Source: Echinarachnius parma (lineage: Eukaryota; Echinodermata; Echinoidea; Clypeasteroida; Echinarachniidae). From it: DNA of 64,000 bases. The notes beneath the pieces are model-generated. The model was not told the origin of the DNA. It did not search any database and saw only the letters and a program-made list of their open reading frames with translations. The stretch is from the NCBI GenBank assembly GCA_037951105.1, contig JBAMJV010008383.1, positions 1 through 64,000 on the forward strand, given 5' to 3'. The position numbers and the translations under genes are program-made. Shown here in pieces: positions 11,506-23,221 of this stretch (position 1 is the first letter of the stretch; each line of letters starts with the position of its first letter).

Positions 11506-12199
11506 GTGACATATACATGTATGTAAATTAATGTTGACTGTATTAAAGTGTCCACATCAAGTATAAGTAAACTAGATTCAGTATATTTGTATTAAACATT
11601 GTTGCAATTATTTGTCTTAATTTTGCCAAGCACTACTACTTGAAAAACTCCAGAGTAAATTTCTTTCCTGGTAACCCATTGTGAAAGTGTGTGAGTTGTA
11701 TTGTTTCAAATATTGTTATTGTGAGTAGGGGCTCAGCTTGGGCAAATGTGCATTTGACTGATAATGTTAAAGGAGGGATTTGGCGGATGATGTTAAAGGA
11801 GGGATTTCACTCTTTAAAAAAATGTGTTGACTTGGCAAAATAAGGACAAATAATTGCTACTCTGTTCACAATTATACACAAGATAATTAGGACAAACAGT
11901 TAAGAAATAATTGATGTGTACACTTATACTGATAATTCAACATCAATTTGAATGTTATGATGAAACCTTTAAATTAAACATGTTAGCCTGTTATGGATGG
12001 ACTGATTTTGCTACATCTATTCTCCATAGACCAAAGCCCAAATTTGTTCAGGACCAGTCCTGAACAGATTAAATTTTATTGCCCAATAGGTCACCATGTA
12101 CATTTACAATATTTGTAATGATTCAGGGCTCAACACTAAACATATTTTCAGTGGCCTAATTTTACAATTTATCTAACTGAACTGACCAAAACAATTGAT

Positions 12200-12284
12200 G
12201 TGGATGAGGTGTTACAATTTGTTCACATTGTCAGCTTTAAATTTTCAAGCTGACAATGTGAACAAATTGTAATGCCTCATCCAC
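12200..12284. repeat. Near-perfect 38-bp hairpin
   Basis: Arms 12200-12237 and 12247-12284 are complementary except for two bases, around a 9-nt loop. The long stem is compatible with a miniature palindromic element or a small-RNA precursor; neither is shown. Confidence 0.8.
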
Positions 12285-13726
12285 CTTAATAAATTAATTT
12301 GCAAAAAAAAAAGCAACCAAAATACAACATAACTTTCACTGGCCATTGGCCAAGCAAGACTAATTTACTCCCGGCCATCTAGCCAGTAGCCAGTGCTAGT
12401 ATTTAGTCCTGAATTATGACAAAATATATGGAGGAACTTCTTTATAATGAGCCTTGTATAGTTAGGCAATCTCCATGCACAGGCTCTTTTTTAATATGTG
12501 TATTACATTTTAGCCCTGATACAAGATATCCGACAGAGCGAGGTGAATCAATTGGCAAAAGTTACTTGTGATAATGATGTTTCACTGTACATATTTAAAG
12601 AAAAAGTATTAAAGAAGAAGTCAAATTAATGAATCAATCCTCACAAATGTTTAAGCTAATTAAACCACAGGGTCATTTAATAGATCAATTGCAAAATCGT
12701 GCAGGTCAGACAAACAAGTTAATTATTGAAAAGGAAAGTATGTTTGTGTTTTTTGGCATTTAAAATTCTGTAATTTGTTTCCTCATTATCAGCAGACAAA
12801 AGTCCTAGAAGAAGCACACACATTACTGTCATGCACTATGTTCGCTTCTTTCAACAGGTCCTAGCCAAATTATCTTTTTTGTAGGGCCCTTCAGTCATTT
12901 CTATCTTTAAAAGTTTACTTGTGTACATCTATAGATCTATTGATAATCAAGCAAAAGACTAATTAAAAATAAGAAACATTAAAAAGAACAAATACCAGAT
13001 ATCTTTTTAAAAACATTACTATACTTCTTGCCTCCCAGCAGCAAGTTCAAAAGACTGAGATTCTTGTATTGTTTAAATGGCATGGGGTACACACTTTCTA
13101 GTGCTCAAATAATGTAAATTTTAAATCCTTTTAATTTGTGGTTCTCCAATATCAATATCTTAGAGCGCACATTTAGCCAGTCATCTAGAGTCTTTCTAGT
13201 ACTTGTCATCCATGCAATCCATGAATTCCATCCACAAGGTAGACCGTTTCCTTTTGCGGTTATGGTGAGGATATCTTTCCTCCCCAGGATATCACGCTGT
13301 TTTGGTCATAGTAACCTATAAATATGAAGTGAAAAGAGAACAAAGAAAAATACACTTTAAATACAACATTTAACAAATTGGCATATTACACACTTGAATA
13401 CAAAACATGAACAAAGGCATGAACAAACTATCCTATGAGCTTCACGAACAGGGATAAAAAATACACCACTCCAACTCGGTAAGCGGTGTTTCTTTTATAA
13501 ATTGAAAATACTGCACGTTTCATACAGAATTTTATGGGAATATTGTAATATGATTGACATCTCACGAGGTCACAATTTTTTTATAAAGATACAAAAAGGG
13601 CTACACTCACGAGACGTGATGCAAAGTTACTTGCTTATTTCGCCTATTTAGAAATGTCTTAGTAAATTACTAGGCATTCATTTCATTTAAATCAAACAAA
13701 ACATTAAAAAACACAGCATGATTTAC

Positions 13727-14640
13727 CTGAATTATGTTATGAAAGTTTCGACCAGCTACGTGCCATGCCAAATATGTAGACAGTTCCAAGAATCCAGTCC
13801 AAGTTTTCAGTCCTGCCCAACGCCGCTTCCCTGAAAAGCAAATAATTGTTTTATGTATTACATCTGACTGGAATTACATGAAACGTATCATACAAATTGC
13901 AGCGCAAAATTATGAAAAATATATTAGATTCACTTCACAGTCTAAATTATACTTTGTTATAATTTAAATAAAATTACTCTTTTGTTTGAAAATTGAAACC
14001 ATTTTTGTTACAATTGGTTTCATTATCGATTCATGATAATTATGTTATTCATAAATCTAGACGCATATATGGGGGAATTAACTTTTGAATTGAATGAAGT
14101 CAATAACATTAACAAAACGTCAACAATATTCATAATGTTGATTATTGTTATTTGTTAACCAGCTGCGAATTTCACTCACCAGCGGTTCATCTGTAGCTCG
14201 CACGCCGAAGATCCCCCGTGCTACCGCAAGTCCCATCTCGATGAGCAGCTTCGCGAGCGGATGGTTTCTACGGGAGAGAAAATCCGTACAAATGTATTAA
14301 TTTCTCCGTGAATAAACATTATTCCATAATAAAGCTTATATTGATACGATCGAATATTATTCAGCTTTGAAATATATGAAATTTGTAATCATAGAGGTAG
14401 GAGGTAAGGGATAATTACCTGAAATCGGCAACAAGGTCTGTTTTCCCGTAGACTTTGTAACAGCGGCGAAAGTTTGTTTGGAACTATTGCGCAAACAATT
14501 TGACCTTTGACCCCGAGTGTCGCAACTCTCTCTATCAACGCGCTCTGCCATGTACGAAATTCAGCGTTTTCATTGATCACTGTACAAAACCGGCGCAGTG
14601 TCCAGTCTTCCCCTTGTAGTGTCTTTGCTAGTACCATAGA
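13727..14640 (-). pseudogene. Paralogue B: exon-like blocks, inverted relative to A
   Basis: On the minus strand there is a first block about 14419-14640, open from an ATG near 14635 with TLQGEDWTLRRFC and TWQSALIERVATLGVKGQ. Block 14180-14267 has CGTAG|...|GTGAGT and a frame reading LLIEMGLAVARGIFGVRA. Block 13727-13830 has TTTTCAG|...|GTAAAT. The sequence matches paralogue A block for block, including intron edges. With the splice sites as read, joining the second and third blocks leads quickly to a stop, so it looks decayed or non-coding despite the long first block. Family not recognised. It lies head-to-head with the THAP relic (about 120 bp between starts), so they may have shared a promoter. 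Confidence 0.45.
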
Positions 14641-14756
14641 GTTGAGTGATATAACGTGGAGCAGCGGCCGCCAATGATTTGTCGGGCTAAAGTCGCGTCG
14701 CACGCACATATATACCGTGGACATGACACTTGACAGCCAGCAAGCAGGCCTTCAAA

Positions 14757-15370
14757 ATGCCGAATTCGTGTATCGAATACGGTTGAAGGAACAGATACGT
14801 AAAGAGAAGTGGCATAACCGTTCACAAGTAAGTTCCTTTACTAAGTAGGCTCTAAGTTTATTGAATTTAATATTAACAATCAGCATTTAGGGGATATTTG
14901 ACTTTGGGGCGCTACCAGTTCACAAGTGTAGCCATACTTCGGCGCGGCACCCTACGCGGCTAGCTACCCGTGACTCGCGCTTGATGAGTACCCTCCTAAG
15001 CTAAGTAACTAACTGGTATTTTCAAACCGGCATTTGAAGATGAATTCTAAATATTCTGCAGTGGATTTTACAAGAATGTTATTATTTAAAGTACAGAAGG
15101 TTCGCATTGAGAAAACTTTGTTGTTCCAGTGGTTTTGAGTGTAATATTCATAAGCTTGAAAAAAAAGGTGTCCATTTATTTTAAGTAGGTTACCCCATGA
15201 TACTTCATTACTTGCACAGAATTATTGTTTTGGTATTTCTCTTTTTTTTTTATTTTAGACTACCCCTTGGCAATTCTGCATTGACAGTGGCTCGTGAAGA
15301 TCAGCCGGGATGACTTCACACCAGGGAAATTTTCTCTGCAGTGAACATTTCCTGAAAGAGGATATGAGAG
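14757..15370 (+). pseudogene. THAP zinc-finger domain relic (two exons)
   Basis: Exon 1 (14757-14827) begins ATG and reads M-P-N-S-C-I-E-Y-G-stop-R-N-R-Y-V-K, the THAP start C-x4-C-x-N-R, with TGA exactly at the second zinc cysteine. The donor is A|GTAAGT. Exon 2 (15259-15370; acceptor ATTTTAG, donor G|GTGAGT) continues with H-K-L-P, then after a frame slip WLVKISRDDFTPGKF, and after another slip CSEHFLKEDMRG, the C-x2-H pair of the finger. THAP domains bind DNA and occur in P-element-type transposases and their derived host genes. A stop plus two slips make it a pseudogene unless the assembly is wrong. Confidence 0.7.
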
Positions 15371-18326
15371 GTGAGTTTCTCATTTTTGTTTTAAATAATT
15401 TTAAGCATTTTATATTGAACTTCATATGATATCACCATATCATTCAGTCTAGATGACTACAGATGTATACTAGTACTAGTACTAGTAGTACTTAGTAGCG
15501 GCATTATCATGATTTAAAGTATGGTGACAAGAAAACTGCCTCAAAATTGGGTTTTACTGTATCTAAGGTAGATTTTCATGAAGATTACTAATACAAACAT
15601 ATTTTCCTCGTGGGAAAACCCGGTAAAATAAAAAAATCAACTTGTAAATTCACTTTCGGAACCCCCGTAAAAAAACTGAGTCCCGGGCGAACAAAAAATG
15701 ACGTCATCTTTGTGACGTCACCGGCAGGCAATCGCAGTTTAGCTCGGTCATAGACGTACACGCTGAGTGCAATACTCACGTTGACACAGGAGATAATTAT
15801 TTCCATTTGTTTCAATATTTGCAAACCATTTGTTCAGGTTTATATCATGGACGATATACACTCAGATGTGTAGGCTGCATCCTGCTACAATTCATTTCTT
15901 AGCAATTCTAAGCATTTTCAGTAAAACCTCAATTTACAAGCAAAAACGAGTTTTGTTTTACAAGCAAGTCATAGGCTCTGATGGGTAAACAATGCACATT
16001 CCTCCGCGTTGCGGTCTGCATGTGATGTCATGAATCGGGTGACAAGTGCGCACATTCCCGCTCTGCTATAAATGACTTTTTTTAGGAGCATGGAACGCCG
16101 ATGCGTAATAAAGCAAAAAAGTTGCATGAAATTTACCTTTTTTTCCCAACTTAAGGATTTCTTTGAAAAAAAGAGTGTGGTATATCAATAAAGGCACATA
16201 TTTAAAGCTATAAACCTGAATCAAAGCCGGGATTACACCCCTCCTTTAAAGCTAGCCATGGGGGGGGGGGGGGGGGGGGCGTGCAGTCATTTCTGTGACA
16301 CAGTTGAGCACGCTCTCTAATTCTTACTGGAGAGAATTATTATGATGCGGTCTGAGTTTGTACTGTGGCAATGAACAAAGGACATGAATCCTGATCTCGG
16401 CATTGCAGCAAATCTTGCACAGCTCGGTGAGTTTAAGAGTGGTGACTTGAAATGATAGGCTGCAGGTTTAATTCCACATCGGTATCTGTTTTTTTTTCCT
16501 ATAGTGTAAGTGAGGTAAGGATTGATTCCGTCAGGGAAATAAAGTCTTTTTTTATAAAGACATCTATTCTAAGTTGAAATACAAAAAAAAAGGGTGTTTA
16601 CTTTTGTTTTAATTGTTGTGGCCCTCATTGCACACCTTTCCTTTTTTTGATTAAATTCCACTGCTGTTCTTGATTTAAGAATAGCTCTCCAATTTTCATA
16701 ACAGTCTTATGCAAAAGGCAAAAATATCTCCAAAAAAAATTAAATGAAACAGTTTTTGCCACGATCCATTATAAAATGACCGGAGAGATTTTCCTTCTCT
16801 TATAAAATCTACCTTTGAACTAATTTATTTGCCGTCTTTGAAAATGTACATTTTGTAATGTGATTATACAATTTCATAATTTACATGTGGAATGATTTAA
16901 AAAGAAATTTATGCTTATTGCTAAAATGTTCTTTGCAGAAATGGCAACATTTTGTGTTCTGTGGAGTTTGTGACAACTTCAGTTGCCATATTTTTTAATG
17001 AATATTTTCTGTTAATTAAAAAATCTATTTTCTATCATGCAGGAGGGCCTTGGTAAACCATGGGCCTATGAAGACATCAAACAAGTTCATTGACGAGGTC
17101 CAAGGGCAGGTAATGTCTTCAATAAGAAGCGAAGTGTTCATCGATCTTGAAGAGCACTTCTGTGAGTAGAACCTGGAGAGTGAAGATGATCATGGGAATC
17201 GGCTTGTAAAGCAAATCAGTGGACTCTGCATCAGAACTCTCTTACATCACCATGGTCGCCTGTTCACTGGACGCTATGTAAAGCACAACAAAGACTCTGA
17301 ACGGCACATCCTGACCAAGAAAATCTTATTTCTTGGGGAGTAAACTAACAGAAAAACAAAATAAAACACGAGGGATTTCAGCCTTAAAGGGGAAGTTCAG
17401 TAGTGATTGATTTGTAATTGTTGCGGTCTTTTTTTCTTTCTAAAAACTGAAAAGCCAGCTACACTTTGTATGTTGCAGGAAAAAAGCCTGCTTATAGTAG
17501 ATACATCCAACTAGAGGTTTTCTTTTCTCACTGTATGCATACAACTCTTGTGGAAGTTATCCCCAAACCTGGTAATTTTAGTGTGCCCACAATTTGAGAG
17601 ATGCACAAAAAGTGAGAGCAACTAGTAATATAAATGGCTCAATATAGTAATAGATTCAATACTTTCTTGTAGAGATGTGCTATACTGATTTTATCTTCTT
17701 GCTGTTTCAATCAAACATCACACAAAATTCAATACATATCTATTTTCCTTATCATCATGTCTGCTGGAATCAGGGGCGGCGCCAGGGTGTTTGCTTAGGG
17801 AGGGCAAAATGCCTTGCAACTTCTTGGGGGGGGGGGGGGGGGGGGGAGGGGAGGGGGACCTCTGACACTTTTTGTTGTTGACATCAACAAATTTTCCCCC
17901 AAAAAATTATAATGGGGGGGGGGGGGGGGGGGGGGATTGTTCCTGAATAAAGAGAAAAATAAACTGCCCCAAATTAGACCTCAATTGTCACAGTTAAATG
18001 TTGCGACCGCTCATAGGAGTTATTTTAGCCAAAATAATCTGAGAATCCTAAATTGGCAACATATGAACAGATTGAAGATCACTATTTTAGTGCAAATTGG
18101 AAACTTTTTAGATTGGAATGAATTGCCAAATGTTCATATTTTATTTTGTCTATACAAAACTTGAAGTTTCACTTAATTTTAGTAAAAAATAATGACATTT
18201 CTGTATCCAATTCGATGATACAATAGAGATTTATTCCATCTTTGCAATACATTAAATGTGGTCTTCGTTCTCAATGGGACTGTTCTTGTATCCAAGTAGT
18301 TTATCTATGATAGGGTAAATAGAAAT
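15371..18326. other. THAP intron/downstream DNA and homopolymers
   Basis: No middle exons of the THAP relic are recognised in 15371-17042. A weak tRNA-promoter-like string (GGTTTAATTCC) sits near 16470. Poly-G tracts lie at 16261-16279, 17826-17846 and 17915-17935. A GGGGCGGCGCCAGGG string near 17774 resembles a hAT-type end, but no partner end was found. Confidence 0.5.
17043..17343 (+). pseudogene. C-terminal exon of the THAP-type protein, with an in-frame stop
   Basis: After an acceptor (ATCATGCAG) the frame reads ALVNHGPMKTSNKFIDEVQG, FIDLEEHFCE, stop (TAG), then VKQISGLCIRTLLHHHGRLF and ends HILTKKILFLGE-TAA. I recall a similar ending (LHHHG...) in THAP-containing proteins of marine invertebrates, but this needs a database check. 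It lies 1.7 kb downstream of the THAP exons on the same strand, which suggests both ends of one gene. The middle exons were not recognised in 15371-17042. Confidence 0.45.
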
Positions 18327-19861
18327 TTAAAGGGGTAGTTTAGTTTTGGTAGAGAGGGCGCTGCACATCACAATTTTTTTGTGAGGTAATAAAAAACTGA
18401 GTGTCGAATTTGAGAGAACATGCAATTTGAATGGCAGAATAAACTTTATTTGGTCAAAATCGACCCAGAAACGGCGGAAATATGGATAAATATATCTGAT
18501 CTTATAATTATTTGGGGCCCAAATAATTAGATGATTTTTTGAAAAAAAAAAAAAATGCTTGCACTTTTTTTAAAATGTTCAAAAGCATTTTTTAAATAGT
18601 TGTTGATGATCTCTCTATTTAATCATTATACCAATAAAACATTACATGCATAATTTAGTATGAAAAATGGTTGAAACCAAGTCTTTTTAAAAAGTGCCCT
18701 CTTGTGTTTTAATGGCTCTTTTTGAATGATAACAGCATTTTTACTTAGTCGTTTGTAATTACCCACGCCGATGAAATCGGCAGGGGGTTATGTAAAGGGT
18801 CGCGTATGTTTGTTTGTTTGTTTGTTTGTCTGTTTTTTTTTTTTTTTTTTTTTTTTTTGTTTGTTTGTGTACAAGATAACTAGAGAACGGGTGAACGGAT
18901 TTGCACCAAATTTTCAGGGAATGTTTGGATAGTGACATGGAAGAATCGATTAGATTTTGGTGATGATTGGTTGACCCCTGCAAATTCTGTGGAACCTTGA
19001 AGTTTGAGTATGTATTTATTGGTACGGAAATTGACAACAATTACGGGAGTACGGAATGGCGCTGAAATGTTACGGATTTTGGGAAATCCGATAATGCACT
19101 ACCGTCTATGCATTTCTATTTGTGCTCCGTGCGATCGCGATGGCACACACGCACTAATGTACTTATCACACACACACAGTCTCTCTTCTCCTCTCCCTTC
19201 TCACACTAGTCTCTCCTCGTCTCTCCCGTCTCAAATCATTTCAAGAAAACAACGTGGCGCACACGCCATGCCAATAGATGTACTTACACATAGTACACAC
19301 CCGCATGTAATGTGTTGTGCATATTGCAATGCATAAATATTAGGCATATCTATACTACACAGGCAGCTAGTAAAAACACGTGCGAATCGGCAGATAGCTG
19401 TCATGAAAAGATCTAAAATCATATTTATGCAAGAGAAATGGACATAAAAGTTTGCAGAATCAGGAAGATAAGGTATCTGTTATTGTTTGTAATAGTTTAT
19501 TTTGTTTGAATTCATGATTTATGTTACATTTATCGCCAATAAATTGGACAGATGTCGGCATTTTCAAGCCCTCCCTGCAGGCATACCCAGTCAGCATAGT
19601 TTACTATGCCTGGAGTTGTGGGGGATTCTGTTCAACGGTTGATCACTATGTTTTTAGGATGCATCGGTAAGCAAAACAGGGTTGAGGCCGACGAAGGGGT
19701 AGAACAGGGCTAATGGGAGGCGTGGGTATGCTGACTTTGTCGGCCTTCTAGTTGTGTATACCTTTCGAGCATGGTGGATTTATAACTATTAGTTTATGAT
19801 GTTACTGTGCAGGTTTTGGCTACTAAAGTTCAGCCTTACCAAAACTAAACTGCCCCTTTAA
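18327..19861. mobile_element. TTAA-flanked element Y copy 1, with X inserted
   Basis: Termini AGGGGTAGTTTAGTTTTGG and CCAAAACTAAACTGCCCCT are inverted and sit between TTAA on both sides. A second full copy without the insertion is at 33751-34300 and a partial one at 57040-57320. TTAA targeting fits piggyBac- or Kolobok-like non-autonomous elements (inference). The element is split by repeat X at 18758-19754. Confidence 0.85.
18758..19754 (+). mobile_element. Repeat X copy 2
   Basis: Same head (ACCCACGCCGATGAAATCGG, (GTTT)n, conserved 150-bp block) and tail (GGCCGACGAAGGGGTAGAAC ... CTTCTAG) as copy 1 at 29-861, but different internal DNA. Comparison with intact Y at 57.2 kb shows the insertion lies within GTAATT...TATACC of Y, without an obvious target duplication. 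The internal (CT)n/(CA)n-rich stretch 19175-19245 is unique to this copy. Confidence 0.8.
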
Positions 19862-20220
19862 CATTATTATACATGTATAAGAGGTATAAAGCATCTGCTC
19901 TTTGATTTAAAACCACCATTATGATGGACAAAACTGTGAGAAATTAACCAGAACTATTTATTGATTTGTTTGAATTGAATTTATCTATGGAAAAAACCAT
20001 TGGGTTATTTCTCTAAGATCAATAAATTTACATTTAGATCACATGTTCATTGACTGACTGTTTATTTAAATGAGTATAAATAATTTTGTATCGTGATTCG
20101 TGAATTGGCCTATAGCAATATTGAAATGTGAGAAATGCTGTGTCTGTGTTATAGAGAATCCCTTAATATTTTATGAGGAGATACATGTACAATTATTTAT
20201 TGAATTTAATGATTGAAGTA

Positions 20221-20393
20221 CAGTGGAATCTCGTTATAACAAGGTCCTTGGGACCAAGAAAATTGACTTTTTATATCAAGTTTCTCATTCAGGCTAAACA
20301 AAAAAATATATAAATAGTTGGGACCAGCAAATTACCTTGTTATACGCAGGTTTTGTTACTTATATCCGACCTCTTTATAACGAGAGTCCGCTG
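20221..20393. mobile_element. Tigger/pogo-like MITE copy 2
   Basis: 173 bp between TA dinucleotides, with ends CAGTGGAATCTCGTTATAAC and the imperfect complement CTTTATAACGAGAGTCCGCTG. Same family as 10745-10905. Confidence 0.85.
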
Positions 20394-20932
20394 TACAATT
20401 TGATTTTTTTATGTGTTCATTTTTTTTTTTACTTTTAGAAATGAATCGACAAAGTACATGAACCTGATTTTGTGAAAGGGCAACAGACTACATTTGATTT
20501 AGGAAATTTTCTGCAATGAACAAAAAGTGTGCTGATATGATTTGATAGATTGGTGGATGAATGGCATGCTTGAAGGATGGATAAATGAATGGTTGGTTGA
20601 ATGGATGGTTGAATGTGTGGGAAAATACAAAGCTTATTTTGACATTTTAAATTGAAACTTTCCTATTCGCAGGGGAAGTTCATCTTTCCAACCCACCCCT
20701 CCTCAACAAACACACATTCACACACATAAATCCATAACAATACAATAGTGAAGAGCATGCTCCATCGCGTAATAAATCCAGGCTTGACACTATAGCTTCA
20801 AGTGAACAAAATAAAGAGAATACTTATAGTATAGAAATTATCCCCCCCCAAAAAAAAAAAAAATTTAATAAATAAATAAAAATAAAAAATCTATATAATT
20901 TTTATATGCACATATTATATATGTATATAAAA

Positions 20933-21000
20933 CACGAGAATAAATGAAATACTCTGTGGAAAAAAAAAAATTTCCCACGGAGTATTTCATTTATTCTCGT
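20933..21000. repeat. Hairpin with about 30-bp arms
   Basis: ACGAGAATAAATGAAATACT and its complement flank an A-rich loop. The arms are nearly perfect. Confidence 0.8.
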
Positions 21001-21885
21001 TGTTTTCTATAAATTTCGACTCCGAGCAGTACATGTATATATGTTTATAATCTTCATTGTAATTTTCAGATTGTGTCTTGCGAAATCAAGGCCAAACACC
21101 GACTTGTATCATCAGTCAGTGCGAAGGGCATGTGCAGCGCGTGCGGAGACTCGCGGCACATTGCCCGACATAATAATGGCGGACTATGCTCCATGCGCTC
21201 ACAGAGCCTTTGCGCGCGAGCCATTGCGAGTCCGCACTCTAGTACCTATATATAACTCTATGCCTAGTACCTATATCCGGTACGATACGGTCGACGCGGC
21301 GCAGCATCCGATCGATAGATCCGATCCCCGGCCCAAACTTGAAAACAGCTAGGGGCACCGTGCAGGGCCGTGGCGTGGGGCCTGCTTACCCCCACCTTAT
21401 TAAACTACATTTTAATTTGCATTTCCCAAGGGAGGTGATTAGACATACCATAAATAAGGCAGCGGTTATTGTATCATTATACCAGAATCGAACTCGAGGG
21501 GCCGGGAACGTGGGTTTGGAGATATATTATAAGGGGCTGCAGCTCGATCCCCCCCCCCCCCCCCCCCCCTCCTAGCTGCCTCCCCCTGTTTTTAAAACGG
21601 CCACATTATTGGGCAATTCGGGCAACAACTCGGTCATAAAGCATGTCTATTCCGGGAAACTTTATTATATCCTAATTATAAACGTACAATATAAGACACA
21701 GGCTAATATAATAGGGTATGTTATTTTTGTGGTTTGTGTATAATTATCGGTTGCAAGGACAAGATAATATTCTAGCAAAATACCTTGAGCTATATTTTAT
21801 ATAGCCCAGCCCCTCGAAAATGTTGTTGCCTACACGTCATGTAAAGAATAGAATGACATTCATAGAAGTACTGATACAATTCACA

Positions 21886-22319
21886 ATAGCGTCTTTTCGC
21901 TGTGCGACGGGAGTGCGGCTACGGTGGCTTTGATCGTCCCCGTACTCTGGCTACCGTCGCGATCTATTTGCAGTTTCGCAATTTCGTATTTAAATACGCG
22001 GGAGTTTCACTCGTTCCATTTATCATGCATGTTGTACTATAAGCATACGGTATAGGCAGTACAAATCACAACATACTGTACTGTGCATGCAGCGCGTGTG
22101 TACGAATCAGTGCATGAAACACGTGAGGCAGCGAGCCTCGCCGTCCAAGCGCTCTGATTGGCTGATCACGTACCCGCGTAGCGGCTCTACGCCCGACGTT
22201 AATTCGGCGAACTACCGTCCTAGGTTTGGCCGCTACGGGGAAATTTTCGCTCTGAGTGCGACCCCCCGCTAAGATTAGCGTTGTAGCCATAGTCCCGTCG
22301 CCGAGCGAAAAGACGCTAA
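21886..22319. mobile_element. DNA-transposon-like element, AGCGTCTTTTCGCT ends
   Basis: The left end ATAGCGTCTTTTCGCTGTGC and right end GAGCGAAAAGACGCTAAT form imperfect inverted repeats of about 25 bp around CpG-rich sequence. The interior has no transposase domain. Confidence 0.65.
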
Positions 22320-22349
22320 TGGCATTTATGAGAGAACCTTAGGAATGTA

Positions 22350-22684
22350 GATGTGGCGCGCTTTCCGATCATGAGATCCTGGGTTCGAACCCTGCCCACT
22401 GCCTTTGTCCTTCAGCAAGACAAATCCACAATTGCTGCTCTTTACCCAAGTGTATAAATGGGGACCCGGTAGGAGGTGAAAGCCTTTATGTGAATAATCT
22501 TCTGAGCCCATGAGCGCTTGGAAGGTATGCTCCTCATCAGGGAGTGGAGATGGTGCACACAATGTGTGCTGGTTTGCATTGTATCCTATGACCAGGGGTA
22601 ATACTTATTATCATTGTAAATCGCTTTGAGATGATTATCAATAATATTAGGCGCTATATGAATCAAGATTATTATTATTATTAT
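22350..22684 (+). mobile_element. tRNA-derived SINE
   Basis: The head carries a pol III B-box (GGGTTCGAACCC, 22381-22392). The body includes AAATGGGGACCCGGTAGGAG. The 3' end has ATCGCTTTGAGATGATTATC and GCGCTATATGAATC followed by an (ATT)n tail. This head-body-tail layout with an ATT tail is typical of SINEs in marine deuterostomes; the family name is not assigned. Confidence 0.8.
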
Positions 22685-23221
22685 ACCATGGATATATCCT
22701 TATATTATTATATATATCCTTATATTATCATACCATGGATATTATATCCTTGGGGATACTAAAGGAACAGTGTGTGGATCTGTCATTGATACCCATTCAT
22801 CAGGAGGGATGATCTATTCATTCATCCCCTGGTGAATAGGTATTACGCAAGTATCTACGCCCATGGTTCGTACTTCGTAGTCTGCTCCTAAAAGTACAAC
22901 ATGTTCACTAACACACTCACAAGTTAAGCACACTTGCACACACACACCGACACAGTTGTATGCTCACAGCACACATCATCCCTGTCGCCCCCCCCACCCC
23001 CCCCCCCCCCCCACACACACACACACATCAACCTGAAATACACACATTCATACATAATAGGCCTACATGAGCAAACATAAAGACACACAATATAAATTAA
23101 GAGAGTGACGCATACATATCTTGCTTTTATTATTTTAGCCTTTATTCAATTAGATTTTATCTGTACAAATCTGTGCAATCCCAACATCCACTGCAGCCCA
23201 CAGGAATAATATAACAAAGCA
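22685..23221. other. Low-complexity intergenic DNA
   Basis: ATT-rich SINE tail, poly-C/(CA)n tract 22985-23025 and (CA)-rich sequence leading into the minisatellite. No gene. Confidence 0.6.

Larger units (their letters stand above)
10518..13726. other. Spacer between paralogues A and B
   Basis: About 3.2 kb of AT-rich DNA with no recognised gene. It holds a Tigger-like MITE (10745-10905), a second MITE (11210-11505) and a 38-bp-arm hairpin (12200-12284). A partial exon-like stretch near 13190-13310 could be the last block of paralogue B, but its frame stops at once. Confidence 0.5.
19862..21885. other. Intergenic with MITE, hairpin and CpG-rich patch
   Basis: No gene is recognised. It contains the second Tigger-like MITE, the hairpin at 20933-21000, a CpG-rich patch 21090-21390 with TATATATAA near 21250, and a poly-C tract at 21551-21569. 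The 103-codon frame in the CpG patch has no recognisable domain and is not called. Confidence 0.5.

Noticed and set aside
14757-14827. UGA at a zinc cysteine as selenocysteine
   Set aside because: Downstream frame slips and a later TAG point to a pseudogene, and no SECIS-like hairpin was recognised.
16424-16490. tRNA/SINE promoter near GGTTTAATTCC
   Set aside because: No A-box or cloverleaf could be drawn.
17772-17800. hAT-like end GGGGCGGCGCCAGGG
   Set aside because: Only one end was found; the poly-G tract prevents defining an element.
21041-21352. 103-codon frame in CpG-rich DNA
   Set aside because: No domain, Arg/Ala-rich as expected from CpG composition, and overlapping frames are equally open.
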